DNA of 64,000 nucleotides from positions 2,294,001 to 2,358,000 of the forward strand of contig NC_005363.1 of the NCBI RefSeq assembly GCF_000196175.1. The letters are read 5' to 3'. Below the pieces are notes generated by a model. That model saw only the letters and a program-made list of their open reading frames with translations. It was not told the DNA's origin and searched no databases. The stretch comes from Bdellovibrio bacteriovorus HD100. GTDB lineage: Bacteria > Bdellovibrionota > Bdellovibrionia > Bdellovibrionales > Bdellovibrionaceae. Shown piece by piece: positions 35,400-45,283 of this stretch (position 1 is the stretch's first letter; the number at the start of each line of letters is the position of its first letter). Made by a program: the position numbers and the translations under genes.

Positions 35400-36029
35400 T
35401 TAAATTTTGCGCACACCCTGGGCGACTAAAAAGCCCAGGATCTTGCCTTCGCGGTGCAACGCCGAGCCCACTTTCGGGTGAATCAAAAAACGGCGTTTTT
35501 CATCTGAATTGTTTTCCCACACTTCGTGTTCGGCGATGTCAAATTTCAGAGTGCCGGGAATACGGCCCTGCAAAGTCTGCAGACACATCGAAAAAATTTT
35601 TTCCGTCACCTCGGGATCGCGCCCAAAAAGCTTCCACCACTCGACGGAATAAAGCTCTTCCACGGAATAGCTGCTCATTTCAAAAAAGCGCAGATTCCGG
35701 AAGATTTGAAAACCTTCGTCGGTGTAAATCTCGACACAATCTTCAGGTTTCACGGTCAGGAAAAAGTCCGAGGCAATCGAAAGGCCCCAGCGCTCCAGGG
35801 CCCGGCGGCAAAAACGCTCGGAGTCCTTTAAAGAGGCCTGCTCGGCCTGCGCACTTTCGCAGATATCAACGTAATCACGCAGGGTCTTGTATGCGCGGTC
35901 TTGCTGGCTGGGTGTCAGCGAGTTGAAATACTGCAAAGTGCTGTCATGGTAAGGGTGGATGCTGACGCCTTCCTTGCTCAGCACCTGACTTAACTTCTCA
36001 CAAAGCACTTTAAAATCCGCGAAGCCCAT
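35400..36029 (-). CDS. Cytoplasmic protein with PAS-like C-terminal domain
   Basis: A 209-residue protein from the ATG at 36029 (AGAGGA 5 nt upstream). The N-terminal ~90 residues are helical (LTPSQQDRAYKTLRDYVDICES), the C-terminal ~115 resemble a PAS fold: an FEMSSYSVEELYSVEWWKLFGRDPE stretch like a PAS helix, then long strands ending in KILGFLVAQG. It contains neither kinase nor output motifs. The PAS assignment is moderate. It converges with the 34736 gene with a 1-nt gap. Confidence 0.55.
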   Translation of the reverse strand: MGFADFKVLCEKLSQVLSKEGVSIHPYHDSTLQYFNSLTPSQQDRAYKTLRDYVDICESAQAEQASLKDSERFCRRALERWGLSIASDFFLTVKPEDCVEIYTDEGFQIFRNLRFFEMSSYSVEELYSVEWWKLFGRDPEVTEKIFSMCLQTLQGRIPGTLKFDIAEHEVWENNSDEKRRFLIHPKVGSALHREGKILGFLVAQGVRKI

Positions 36030-36331
36030 AAATCCTCTTTGCAACGTAAAAACAGGATACTGGTTGTTTCAACAAAGTTTCCAGGCTCTGTCATGACCAA
36101 AAACTCTCTTCATCAGAATACATCCGAGTGCTCGCAGAAGGTTCACCCGAACGGGCTATCGCTGACAAAAAATGTCTGAATAGACACTCTATTGGGTCTC
36201 AAATGCATCAGGATTCAATTAGGGCAGGCACCCCCTTTGCTGGATAGAGGTGTCGAACCTTTGCCAATATTTAACTGGAAATCGAAACTGATCCGCGGTT
36301 CAACGAAGCGGAATAAAACAGGAGTTCGTAA
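36030..36331. other. Intergenic stretch with one TGCCAATAT motif
   Basis: A 302-nt non-coding region between divergent genes. It should hold both promoters. The only noted feature is TGCCAATAT at 36262-36270, the same motif as the pair upstream of sodB, ~60 nt before the gene at 36332. No open frame or strong hairpin was seen. Confidence 0.4.
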
Positions 36332-36727
36332 ATGAAAAAACTGATGATTCTGTCTTTGTCCATGTTGTTCACCCTGCCCGCTTTGGCCAAAGGGATTTCG
36401 TCATCGGAAGCCAACAACAAAGCTCTGGAAGTTCTGATCAACAGCGCAGGCTCCATCAAACTTGAGGGCGATGTTCGTCAAGATGAAACTTTGTCGGGCA
36501 TTCTTTCCCGCGCGATGCTGGCTGCGGGCAAAGGCGGCGCCACCATCAAGAATGACTGCGTCTTTATCAGCCGCGACGGAATCTATGAATGCCACCTGGA
36601 CATTCAACATCAGATCGAAGGTGTCAACGTGGGTGAAACCGTGATCGCTTACGAAACCTTTGCCGACGTCAATGAAGTCCCCGAAAAAATGCTGATTCAA
36701 AAAGTCTACGTTTCCCGCGGTCACTAA
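36332..36727 (+). CDS. Small secreted protein of unknown function
   Basis: A 131-residue protein with signal peptide ending at ALA-K. The mature ~112 residues contain two cysteines (NDCVFISRDGIYECHLD) likely paired, and long alternating strands, suggesting a small periplasmic beta protein. AGGAG precedes the ATG. A strong terminator follows, so it is a single-gene unit. Confidence 0.65.
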   Translation: MKKLMILSLSMLFTLPALAKGISSSEANNKALEVLINSAGSIKLEGDVRQDETLSGILSRAMLAAGKGGATIKNDCVFISRDGIYECHLDIQHQIEGVNVGETVIAYETFADVNEVPEKMLIQKVYVSRGH

Positions 36728-36754
36728 GAATACGCTTTAAATTTCGACACTCCC

Positions 36755-36788
36755 GAGGGGTCCTGATCAAGGACCCCTCTTCTTTTTT
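36755..36788 (+). terminator. Intrinsic terminator
   Basis: A perfect 10-bp stem, GAGGGGTCCT and AGGACCCCTC, around a 5-nt GATCA loop, followed by TTCTTTTTT. Confidence 0.85.
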
Positions 36789-36841
36789 GACCCGCCTTGA
36801 CATCCCTGAATCCAGACTCATCCTTGGGTTTCGGAGGTTAG

Positions 36842-37564
36842 ATGGTATCTACAGCCCCACACAGTTTCCTGGTCGTTCGCAGAACGTGGCTTAGCCGTCG
36901 CCCTCACTTCCGCGCAAGTCTTATAGCCGCTTGGAGTGTCTTTGCCCTGATCATGATGTCCGTGGTCTATTGGCGCAATTGGGGCGGCCTGGGAGCCCTT
37001 TTACCGGCCTCGGGGGAAGCCGTCTTTAAGAACCATGAATACTGGCGTCTATGGTCGGCCCTGTTTGCCCATGCGGACCTGGGGCATCTGGCTTCGAATT
37101 CTTTGGGCATCTTCGTTCTGGGGTATTTCCTGAGCGGTTATTTCAGTCTGTGGTTCTTCCCGGTGGCGGCATTGTTCATCGGTGGTTTCACCAACTATCT
37201 GACGCTTTTAAGCTATGACCCGGCAGTAAAGCTGGTCGGCATCAGCGGCGTGGTTTATTGGATGGGGGCTGCGTGGTTGATTTTATATCTGTTATTGGAT
37301 CAGCAGCGGACCAAGACGCAACGACTGCTGCGCGCGTTCGGTGTCGCCCTGGGGGTGTTCTTCCCCGCTTCGGCCTTTGACCCTTCAGTCAGTTATCTGG
37401 CGCACTGGTACGGATTCCTGCTGGGTCTGGCCAGCGGAGCTGTTTATTATTTCGTTAACCGGAAGACTTTCCTGAAAGCTCTTATTATTGAGCAGGTTGT
37501 TGAGGACTCCCCCTCCGAAGACGGCTTGCAAGAATCAAAGAATGTCCCCCCCGAGATTCTTTAG
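36842..37564 (+). CDS. Rhomboid-family intramembrane serine protease
   Basis: A 240-residue protein with about six membrane helices. The family landmarks are present: H-x-x-x-N in AHADLGHLASNSLGIF (His82, Asn86), the catalytic GISG with Ser135, and the catalytic His188 in AHWYGFLLG. Rhomboids cleave membrane-protein helices. An N-terminal basic stretch and a C-terminal acidic tail are cytoplasmic. GGAGG lies 4 nt before the ATG. The substrate is unknown; lipoprotein- and adhesin-rich genomes often use rhomboids for surface release, which is only a suggestion. Confidence 0.85.
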   Translation: MVSTAPHSFLVVRRTWLSRRPHFRASLIAAWSVFALIMMSVVYWRNWGGLGALLPASGEAVFKNHEYWRLWSALFAHADLGHLASNSLGIFVLGYFLSGYFSLWFFPVAALFIGGFTNYLTLLSYDPAVKLVGISGVVYWMGAAWLILYLLLDQQRTKTQRLLRAFGVALGVFFPASAFDPSVSYLAHWYGFLLGLASGAVYYFVNRKTFLKALIIEQVVEDSPSEDGLQESKNVPPEIL

Positions 37565-37573
37565 TTCACAAAA

Positions 37574-37607
37574 AAGAAAGAGGCTCCTTTTGGGAGCCTC
37601 TTCTTTT
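37574..37607. terminator. Intrinsic terminator between convergent genes
   Basis: A 10-bp stem, AAGAGGCTCC and GGAGCCTCTT, with a TTTTG loop and T/A runs on both sides. It serves the rhomboid gene and probably the minus-strand gene at 37635. Confidence 0.85.
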
Positions 37608-37634
37608 ACAACAACATTTAAAGGATGAAGACAA

Positions 37635-38540
37635 TTACCAGTTGAAGCTGGATTCGTCGTAACCCCAGTTAGCAAGAGCTTTTTTGTACATGCCCTTCAT
37701 GAACTTCTGAGCCTGGTGAGGCTTCAAGCCCAATGCCGCAGCAGATCTGTTAGTCAGGTCTTGCATGCCAGAGTTGTCACCGAAGGAAAGATCTTTAGCA
37801 GCAGCCAAAGCGTCAGAGAACTGAACACCGAAGACAGCTTTGAAAGTCTTGTCCATGTCTTTTTCAGAAGTCGTACCGCGCTCAGCAGCCGCAACCGCCC
37901 AAGAATTCAATGCAGAAGCAACCGCAACCGCTTTGTCTTGTTTGAAGCCGTATTCTTTCATCAAACGATCAGAAGCCATTTTAACAAGCTCTTTATTTGC
38001 ATCAGAGTTCAAAGCAGCAAAGTTTGTGTCTGAAGCAGAAGAGGAAGTTTTGTCGTTGATAGCTTGACCGTAGTTGGATTCACCGGAGTTCGCATTGTAA
38101 AGAACGCCGTTTTTACCCAGCCAGTAAGTACCGTTGGTGATATCTTCCCAGTAGAAACCAGTTGTGCCCACACCGATCGTAGTGCCACCAACGTAACCAG
38201 CAAATTCGCTTACGTTAGCATAGTACTGGAACACGCCCAGATCGTTGTAAACTGCCGCTTTACCGGAAGAATCGAATTTAACATACCAAAGGTCGTCAGA
38301 ACCGTAACCGCCTCTGTTGTAGTCAGGATCGTCTGTTACTTTGATACGCTCGCCAGTGGATTTCAGGAAAGTACAGCCTGGAGAAGCCTCCTGAGTTTGG
38401 CACACGTCACCGTAGACTGTTTCATATGGGTAGTAGATAACCGGTGCAGATCCGCCGCCACCGCCGCCTCCGCCGCCACCGCAGGCAGCAAAGCTAGTTG
38501 CAACTACAGACGCAAGAACTACGCGCATAACATTTTTCAT
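37635..38540 (-). CDS. Lipoprotein with polyglycine spacer
   Basis: A 301-residue lipoprotein: lipobox FAAC (Cys20) followed at once by ten glycines, a flexible tether. Residues ~35-130 are aromatic- and Gly-rich and repeat strand motifs (WYVKFDSSGKAAVYNDLG). Residues ~170-300 are helical (LMKEYGFKQDKAVAVASAL). The glycine run is encoded by imperfect GCC/ACC-type trinucleotides on the plus strand and could change length by slippage. No family is recognised. It lies 55 nt downstream of the subtilase gene on the same strand and may be expressed separately. Confidence 0.7.
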   Translation of the reverse strand: MKNVMRVVLASVVATSFAACGGGGGGGGGGSAPVIYYPYETVYGDVCQTQEASPGCTFLKSTGERIKVTDDPDYNRGGYGSDDLWYVKFDSSGKAAVYNDLGVFQYYANVSEFAGYVGGTTIGVGTTGFYWEDITNGTYWLGKNGVLYNANSGESNYGQAINDKTSSSASDTNFAALNSDANKELVKMASDRLMKEYGFKQDKAVAVASALNSWAVAAAERGTTSEKDMDKTFKAVFGVQFSDALAAAKDLSFGDNSGMQDLTNRSAAALGLKPHQAQKFMKGMYKKALANWGYDESSFNW

Positions 38541-38595
38541 GATGGTTCCCCCTTATAGGTTTTGTTAAAAATCGAACTCTTATATTCGTTTTTGT

Positions 38596-41500
38596 TTAGT
38601 AAGTTAAATTAACTCTCAGCAATTTATCGCCGCAGTAGTAATCGAACGAGTGGGCTCCTTTAACTCCGTCAAAGACCGGTGTATCCATGGGACGACAGCC
38701 TGTCGAAGACTTGAATCTCAAGCGCGCTGGTGACACCAGTTCGATCGCAGATCCATCCCTTGCAAAAACCGGTACCAACATTTTGACACCACGGCTGAGT
38801 TCCGAACTTTCCGTGGTAAATAGCGCTGGAATCTTCGTTGATGCGTCGCGCGCATTCTTTAAAGTCAGCGGGAAGTACAAATTTGTCATCAACATGTCCG
38901 GGAAGAACGTGTAACGCTCGAAACTTTTGCTTACTACACGGGTCGTCACAAGGTCGTGATACTGAATTTCGGAGTTCGTTAGAACAAAGGCTCCCTTACG
39001 CTGCAGCCCCGCAAACACGGCGCGCACCCACAAAGCGGAGTCAAATTGGGACCGCTCCGCCCCCAGCTGCTGGTCTAACAGCTCCCAGTTCTTGTTATCA
39101 AAGACCGACAAACGCTGCTGACGGTTCAAACCTTCACCGAACCAGAAGCTGCCCGCGAACTCGTCCTTGCCGTAATCCAGGGCATGAACCTTGTCGACAC
39201 GGGTGTCGAGAATGTTGCGGTAAGTGGTCTGATGGGCAAACAGATCCAGCTCCATGAAGTTTTCAATACGGCCTTCCACCACCTCGGCGATGGCGAAATT
39301 ATATAGATAACTTGGCTTGGCTTCGGTTCCCTGGTTTTTTGCCAGCAAAACCGGCACACGTCCCGCCACCATCTGTTCACGGCGCGGTTCGATCACGTCG
39401 ATGATCTTGTAACCCTGATGCTCTTCCAGGGCCTTCAATTCATTTTTTTCGTTCAGGAAATAGAAACGGGTCTGTGGCTTTTCATAGTTGTCCGGATTTT
39501 CCCAGCGCTCTTTCAAACCACGTTTTTTGGATGGATCTTTACCACCCCCCACCCACGCCGGGCGTTTGGTGCCACCGATTTTTTGCCAGTACATCTGATA
39601 AGGTGCCGGAGCCAGCTCTGCCGCGTACTTAAACGTCTCGAGCAGTTTCATGGCTTTATCAAAGACATAGAAAGTCATTGGCGAAGCTTCAGGTTCATCC
39701 AATTCGGATTTGTCTTCCAGGATGCCCATCACGTATTCGCTCTGACCATCACCATTCAGATCCAGACGAGTCAGAACCTGTTCACGCAGATTGTCGGCTT
39801 CACCTTCAGGGCGGATTTTTGTGCCACCCACAGCTGTATAAGCGCCGTTGCCGTTATCAGCCACCAGCCACAGCTGCCAGGTGTTGTTTTGCTGGCTCAG
39901 GGCCAGGTAATCACGCTGTTCCGGGTGGTTGTCCAGATTTTCATCCAAAGGCAGGAAGGACACGCGGGCTCTTGGCATGCCAGTGATATTGAATGTTTTG
40001 ACGTCGGAAGAAGCCATTTCTGGCGTCACACTGACGACGACTTCACTTTCAAAGACATAACGGCGGGCTTCAGCATCACCGACGCGCACATCCACGGTCA
40101 GATCCAATTCACTTGGAATGCGGGACTGGGACGGATCCTGGGAATCCACCAGGCTCATCATCACCACGTACTTACGCACTTCATTCTGCTGCCATACACC
40201 TGGGTACGGAGCGGCTTCTTTGATCGCCGTGATCCACGGGCGTACCGCATCCACATGAGGCTTGATGAACTGAGCGTTCATTTTCACTTTGCCGATTTCA
40301 ACGGCCTGCCATTTGTTCACAAAAGAGATTTCGAAACTCAGGTCCTTGCTTTTGCGGTCCCAGTTGATTTCGACTTTTTCTTTGTCAGCAGGAACAATCA
40401 AAGGTTGCACGGAAACCTTCAGGGACTGTTCAACGTCCATGTTACCGGCCACAGAATATTTTTTGTAAATTTCCCTTTCCGGGCTCAGGACTTGTCCTTG
40501 TTCATGAGAGCCGCCAGAAACCAAAGACAGATTTGATTTCAAAGGGCGGGCCCCCAGTACAAGTCTTGCGTAAATCTCATCAGCAGGAACACCGCGAGCC
40601 ATCAGCTCGGCCACAGCCGCCGCAACATACGGAGAGGCCTGGGATGTTCCAGAAAGGAATTCATAACCTAAAGTCGAACGGAAACGCACCGGACGTTTGC
40701 TTTCAGGGTATGTACTTAAGATGTTCACACCCGGAGCCACGATATCCACACCGCTGCCAAAGTTAGAAAAATGCGAGAACGCGCCATCAGGGCCGGCCGC
40801 TCCCACGCAAATCACATTTGGATAAGCGCACGGACGAAGAAGCGCACGAGTCGAGTCATTGCCGGCAGCAGCCACGATGATCACACCGCGGGCTTGGGCT
40901 TCCGCGATCACTTTGCGCATGAAATCAGAATCTTTCGCCTGAGGCCACCCCATAGAGAAGTTGATCACCTTGGCGCCAGAGCGCATCGCATAGATCACAC
41001 CACGACCAACCATGTCCCCCAGACTGCGGGTGACACTTTCACGGCCGGTCTCTTGTGGGGAATCATAAATAGACAAAGGCTTCATCGGCTCAGAAGGTTG
41101 AACACCGATCACCTGCACCGGCAGGATCTCGACGTTTTCACTCAAACCCCGCACACCAATATTGTTGTCGACTTCCGCCGCGATAATACCGGCGACGTGA
41201 GTCCCGTGACCCTGGTCATCGCCAAAGTCCGGACGGCCCATGATGCCGGCGGCATTCACGCCCCCCAGCAAGCTCCAGCCCTGACAATCCAGTGGGTATC
41301 CGTTTTTATCCTGATCCACTTCCGGATTGTTCAAATCCATCCATTTCTTTTCACAGGTCTTGCGGTCGCTGTCAGCCACGCAGGCTTCAAATTTCGCCAA
41401 AGCCCGGCACTCAGATTCATTGCGACGGATCACACCCTTCAGATCCGGGTGATTTTTGGCGATACCAGTATCGAGGACTGCCACAATGACTTTGTTTTTG

Positions 41501-41697
41501 GCTTTTACCGGGGAAGGCAAACGCACGTCTTCCTGCGCACGCGCAGGAATTTTATAGGTGTGCAACGGATCCAAGTCGATCATTTGCGGCACACCCTGGT
41601 TGTTCAAACCCCATTGCTTGTCAGCAAATGGATCGGCGGCCTGCACTTGGCCCGCCAGGAAGCTCATCGAGATAACGGAAAGGATCAAGGATCTCAT
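38596..41697 (-). CDS. Secreted subtilisin-like (S8) serine protease
   Basis: A 1033-residue secreted protease. The signal peptide ends near VQAA. The S8 triad is complete: Asp76 (VAVLDTGI), His164 (GHGTHVAGI) and Ser352 (SGTSQASPYVA), with oxyanion Asn280 (AAAGN). The remaining ~650 residues are beta-rich and include a VCBS/FG-GAP-like calcium loop (LDLNGDGQSEY). No clear propeptide precedes the catalytic domain, which begins within 25 residues of the signal peptide. Its start overlaps the 1133-residue upstream gene by 4 nt (ATGA), pointing to a joint role, for example protease plus substrate, chaperone or inhibitor. Confidence 0.9.
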   Translation of the reverse strand: MRSLILSVISMSFLAGQVQAADPFADKQWGLNNQGVPQMIDLDPLHTYKIPARAQEDVRLPSPVKAKNKVIVAVLDTGIAKNHPDLKGVIRRNESECRALAKFEACVADSDRKTCEKKWMDLNNPEVDQDKNGYPLDCQGWSLLGGVNAAGIMGRPDFGDDQGHGTHVAGIIAAEVDNNIGVRGLSENVEILPVQVIGVQPSEPMKPLSIYDSPQETGRESVTRSLGDMVGRGVIYAMRSGAKVINFSMGWPQAKDSDFMRKVIAEAQARGVIIVAAAGNDSTRALLRPCAYPNVICVGAAGPDGAFSHFSNFGSGVDIVAPGVNILSTYPESKRPVRFRSTLGYEFLSGTSQASPYVAAAVAELMARGVPADEIYARLVLGARPLKSNLSLVSGGSHEQGQVLSPEREIYKKYSVAGNMDVEQSLKVSVQPLIVPADKEKVEINWDRKSKDLSFEISFVNKWQAVEIGKVKMNAQFIKPHVDAVRPWITAIKEAAPYPGVWQQNEVRKYVVMMSLVDSQDPSQSRIPSELDLTVDVRVGDAEARRYVFESEVVVSVTPEMASSDVKTFNITGMPRARVSFLPLDENLDNHPEQRDYLALSQQNNTWQLWLVADNGNGAYTAVGGTKIRPEGEADNLREQVLTRLDLNGDGQSEYVMGILEDKSELDEPEASPMTFYVFDKAMKLLETFKYAAELAPAPYQMYWQKIGGTKRPAWVGGGKDPSKKRGLKERWENPDNYEKPQTRFYFLNEKNELKALEEHQGYKIIDVIEPRREQMVAGRVPVLLAKNQGTEAKPSYLYNFAIAEVVEGRIENFMELDLFAHQTTYRNILDTRVDKVHALDYGKDEFAGSFWFGEGLNRQQRLSVFDNKNWELLDQQLGAERSQFDSALWVRAVFAGLQRKGAFVLTNSEIQYHDLVTTRVVSKSFERYTFFPDMLMTNLYFPLTLKNARDASTKIPALFTTESSELSRGVKMLVPVFARDGSAIELVSPARLRFKSSTGCRPMDTPVFDGVKGAHSFDYYCGDKLLRVNLTY

Positions 41698-44600
41698 CGG
41701 AAGCTCCCCAGGGATTTATCCAGTTCGATTGGAGAAATACGGGTCTTCGTCGCAAACATCTGAATCAGCCCGTTGGCGTATTCGATGTTCTGCTTCGGAT
41801 CACCCAAAGTGTTGGAGAAGTATTCAATATCCCCGTCCTCATCACCGGCGCGGAAACCGTTGATACGAACGAAGTAGATGTAGTTGTCCTTACCCAGGAA
41901 CTTCAAAAGCTGAGGCAACGGAATCGCCTCTTCCAGAGTGTAAAGGACATTTGTCATCCACTGTGTCTGGGATTTTTTGTCTTTCGGGTAGCTGGCAGAA
42001 AGCTTCAGCAGTCTTTCCATCCACGGCAACATACAGTCAAAGTAGGTTCCGTTGACCCAAGAGCCCTGATAATTCATCGTTTTTTCTTTTTTATGGGCAT
42101 CCTGCTCTTCCTGACATGCCGTGATGAAATCGGATTTACCGCGTTTGAAGTCCCCGTTACCCAATACAGTCACCATATCGTTGAACATCTCCTGATCGTG
42201 AGGGCGGGCTTTGCGGCCCATTTTCTCGCTCAGTTTCTGGAACAGACGACCAATGAATTTGGCTTTGGGAACGGACTTCCCATCCTGATCCGGCTGCAGA
42301 ATCAGATCTTTGATCTTGTCCAAACCACCCGGCAGGATAGAAAGGTTCGCCGTGATACGGTAGAAGTCCACCGCAGTCACGTTCGAGAACGCTTCTTTTT
42401 CAATCAGGCGGTAAGATCCCACCGGAGAGTTTTTAAGCTCGCCCTGAACCTCGTCGATCAGTTTCAGGAATTTTTTGCGGTTTAAGTGCCAGCCACCCCA
42501 CACGCGCTGAACAACACCCACGGATGGATACTGTTTCGCATTGGTGGTCAGATCCGCTTCGGTGGTCACAGTTCTCCAGTACGCTTTCCCGTACGGAGTG
42601 TTGGCCGGATTTGGATCGTCAGAACGAGCCAGATCCACACGGCCTTTCGGCCACCACTTGTTCATCAGACCTTCAACCCAGTCGAAGGCAAAGCCCAGCA
42701 AATCACGACCGATCAGTTCGCCGCGCTTGTTAGAGAACAGCGTCACTTCTTCGTCTTTTGGATCCAGATCCGGAGCTTCCGCACTGCGCGGGTAACGGAT
42801 TTTCAAAGTGTGATCTTCATTAAATGAATTCACACGCATCGCGAAGAACTTGTTACGGATCTCGCGGGTTTTCAGATTGTGGTCGATCTCAAACTTGCGG
42901 TGATTGAAGTTGGCGTACAACAGTTCCGGGTCATTGCTCTTGAACAATGCACGCAATGCCGGTTTCAGATCGTTGCGGGTCTTGATAAAGTCTTTTACGA
43001 ACTTCGCTTCCTGGTTTTCAGAATCAATGTATTCCGCGTACTCCGGATTGTAATCAATCACGAAGGCATCCGTGCTCAGTTCCGCCCAGGTCGTATTGGC
43101 GCGAACACGCATCACGTTGATGAAATAGTTGATATCCAGGGTCATCCCCATGGCTTTGCTGTTCTGGGAACGAACGTAAACCTGCACGCCCTCTTTGGTG
43201 CGCATGAAGCTGGTTTGTCTCAAGATTGCGCGGTTGGCGTCCACACCCACTGCAACAGTGTTCAGGAAGTTCAATGGAGAAATACCCATCAGAACATCCA
43301 AAGACGACGACGCTTGAGCGTAAGCCGACAACGCGATGGAATCTGTCACGGTGAACACTTCACCTTCACGCAGTTCACTTAAGAAAGCATCCAATGGTTG
43401 ACGGGCTGGTTTGCCTTCTTCCTGGGACTTGATAGGGTCCTTTTCATCCAGCACCGCAGAAAGCTTGCTCATGAAACGTGGAATCAGCAGATCTTTCCAG
43501 GACACTTTCGTGCCTTCCTGGATGGAATTCAAAGGGCGCACGTGAGTGTAATCACGCATCACCATGATGTTGGCACCTGCCATTGGTGTGATCTTAGGCA
43601 CCCCGTCCAGAGTCATGAAGTAACCCAGACGACCCGCCACAGACACGTTATCCACCAGCTGAATTGGCGCCGAACTGCCAAAGTAAGTACCCGTCGTCAC
43701 GTGACGAGTGGCCCCCAGATTGAAGCCTCCCACCGGGCCGCCCCATGCTTCCACTTTTTGGTAAAGGGGCTCGTACGGACGCTCACGGATGTGCTCCAGA
43801 ACACGCTGAGTGATCTCGTCACGACGGTTTTGAAACAAATCGGAGGTAGAAAGTAAATCCAGTTTTTCGTTGATGTGGTTCATCACAGTGCCAATCACAG
43901 CGGATTTCGCACGGATGCCCATGTAACGCTCAAGGTCCCCGTCCTGGAACGGAGATTGACGGTCCCCGTGGGCAAAACGCTGCGGGTAGCCCGGAACGAA
44001 TTCCTGAGTGACTTTACCGTCTTTCACCAGGCCAGAGCGAGACGTGATGTTCAGATCCGGCAATGGCAATGCGGAAGAGTTCTTCACATTGAAAAGTTCC
44101 AGCGCATTGTGAGCACGGTGCAGAAGTTTTGCCAGGATCAGGTCTTCAAGTTCCTGAGGATAAGCACCGGCACGCACGATTTCCACGAAGTCGCTGTAAC
44201 GAAGTTCCGCCATACGGCGAACCAACCAGCGCACGTCCTCAAAGCTTGCCGCCGAGAAGGATTCCGCGGACGGATGATTGATCACCACGTGACCGGAAAG
44301 AACCGCACCGAACTTGGCGCTGAATCTGTTCACGGATTCTGGCAAATCAACCAAAGCAAATGGCAGGATCAAAGCGCGGTAAGCTCTGTAACGGGAATAG
44401 CGTTGCACGGCTGGCAGCTGATTAGGATTGTTTGGATCTGGAGCATAACCCCACTGGATGTCGAAGTATTCAGCCACAGCCGGTTCCAGAACCGCGTCTG
44501 AGAACACGACCGAGTGATTTTGTTTGTTGTCTTCCGTCACCCAGCCACGGCTTTCAAAGTCTGAAATCATGGATTCCTGGGCGTTCTTCAGGAAGGATTC

Positions 44601-45095
44601 TTTTTCAGCTTCGGTTTTGAAGAACACACGCAGGTTGCGGTAGTACTTCGGAGACGGAACATAGTAGCCCAGCTTTCTTAGCAAAGCCGCACGCATCAAA
44701 GTTGTATGAGTCAAACGGGACAGGCTTAAACGATAGAACAGATTCGGATTTTCCAGCGACTGCACGCGGGACATGTATGTGAAAGGCAACGCGGCTTCTT
44801 CAGACAGGAACTGCACTCCGTTCTGAGCCACCGGGTAGCTGCCCGGAATGTCTTCCACACCCGGATAGACGCGGTTTTGCCACATCTTGTTTTCAAGCGG
44901 ATTTAACAGACTGAGATCTGTCCCTTGATTGGCAAGGGCTGCGGCCTGACCGACATCCAAAGCTGTTCCGGAGCTGTTAACCAGATCCATCGCCGGCTTT
45001 TTTACAGAGTTCAATGGCAATGAAACACTCTCGGCACTTGCGATGGAGAGCGCCATCAAACACAGGGCGCAGACTATAACTATTCTGAGAGACAT
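41694..45095 (-). CDS. Large secreted protein of unknown function, coupled to the subtilase
   Basis: A 1133-residue protein with a signal peptide (MSLRIVIVCALCLMALSIASA). The sequence is mostly mixed alpha/beta with many Arg/Tyr-rich stretches and no membrane helix or repeat that I can see. A glycine-rich middle region (GGPVGGFNLGATRH) and two late cysteines (ACQEEQ, DCMLPW) stand out. I recognise no family. The ATGA overlap with the downstream subtilase means shared translation; it may be the protease's cargo, chaperone or secretion partner. It is preceded by a hairpin-bearing leader at 45150-45176. Confidence 0.7.
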   Translation of the reverse strand: MSLRIVIVCALCLMALSIASAESVSLPLNSVKKPAMDLVNSSGTALDVGQAAALANQGTDLSLLNPLENKMWQNRVYPGVEDIPGSYPVAQNGVQFLSEEAALPFTYMSRVQSLENPNLFYRLSLSRLTHTTLMRAALLRKLGYYVPSPKYYRNLRVFFKTEAEKESFLKNAQESMISDFESRGWVTEDNKQNHSVVFSDAVLEPAVAEYFDIQWGYAPDPNNPNQLPAVQRYSRYRAYRALILPFALVDLPESVNRFSAKFGAVLSGHVVINHPSAESFSAASFEDVRWLVRRMAELRYSDFVEIVRAGAYPQELEDLILAKLLHRAHNALELFNVKNSSALPLPDLNITSRSGLVKDGKVTQEFVPGYPQRFAHGDRQSPFQDGDLERYMGIRAKSAVIGTVMNHINEKLDLLSTSDLFQNRRDEITQRVLEHIRERPYEPLYQKVEAWGGPVGGFNLGATRHVTTGTYFGSSAPIQLVDNVSVAGRLGYFMTLDGVPKITPMAGANIMVMRDYTHVRPLNSIQEGTKVSWKDLLIPRFMSKLSAVLDEKDPIKSQEEGKPARQPLDAFLSELREGEVFTVTDSIALSAYAQASSSLDVLMGISPLNFLNTVAVGVDANRAILRQTSFMRTKEGVQVYVRSQNSKAMGMTLDINYFINVMRVRANTTWAELSTDAFVIDYNPEYAEYIDSENQEAKFVKDFIKTRNDLKPALRALFKSNDPELLYANFNHRKFEIDHNLKTREIRNKFFAMRVNSFNEDHTLKIRYPRSAEAPDLDPKDEEVTLFSNKRGELIGRDLLGFAFDWVEGLMNKWWPKGRVDLARSDDPNPANTPYGKAYWRTVTTEADLTTNAKQYPSVGVVQRVWGGWHLNRKKFLKLIDEVQGELKNSPVGSYRLIEKEAFSNVTAVDFYRITANLSILPGGLDKIKDLILQPDQDGKSVPKAKFIGRLFQKLSEKMGRKARPHDQEMFNDMVTVLGNGDFKRGKSDFITACQEEQDAHKKEKTMNYQGSWVNGTYFDCMLPWMERLLKLSASYPKDKKSQTQWMTNVLYTLEEAIPLPQLLKFLGKDNYIYFVRINGFRAGDEDGDIEYFSNTLGDPKQNIEYANGLIQMFATKTRISPIELDKSLGSFR

Positions 45096-45149
45096 AGCTT
45101 TTCCTTATCAAAAGGTGACAAAGTGGTGTCAAAAGGGCCTTACACGGAC

Positions 45150-45176
45150 CCCGTTCCCGGAACAGCAAGGAACGGG
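45150..45176 (-). promoter_or_regulatory. Leader hairpin upstream of the 1133-residue protein gene
   Basis: CCCGTTCC at 45150-45157 and GGAACGGG at 45169-45176 pair perfectly around 11 nt. It lies ~55 nt upstream of the start codon, within the probable 5' leader. No T-run follows in the minus direction, so it is not a plain terminator. Confidence 0.35.
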
Positions 45177-45232
45177 CCACAAATTGTCAGTCATTTAGAA
45201 ATAAATTCCCGTTTAACTGCTTCAGAAACGAA

Positions 45233-45256
45233 ATGACCGCCTTGCACGGCGGTCAT
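45233..45256 (-). terminator. Terminator-like hairpin after the papain-like gene
   Basis: ATGACCGCC and GGCGGTCAT pair over 9 bp around TTGCAC. On the minus strand it is followed by a broken T-run (TTTCGTTT), so it is a moderate terminator for the gene ending at 45284. Confidence 0.55.
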
Positions 45257-45283
45257 CTGTAGCTTTTACAAGCTCTGCTCAAG

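Noticed and set aside
39418-40536. A 372-codon open frame antisense to the subtilase
   Set aside because: It lies wholly inside the S8 protease gene, has no ribosome-binding site, and encodes a phenylalanine- and histidine-rich product typical of an antisense shadow.
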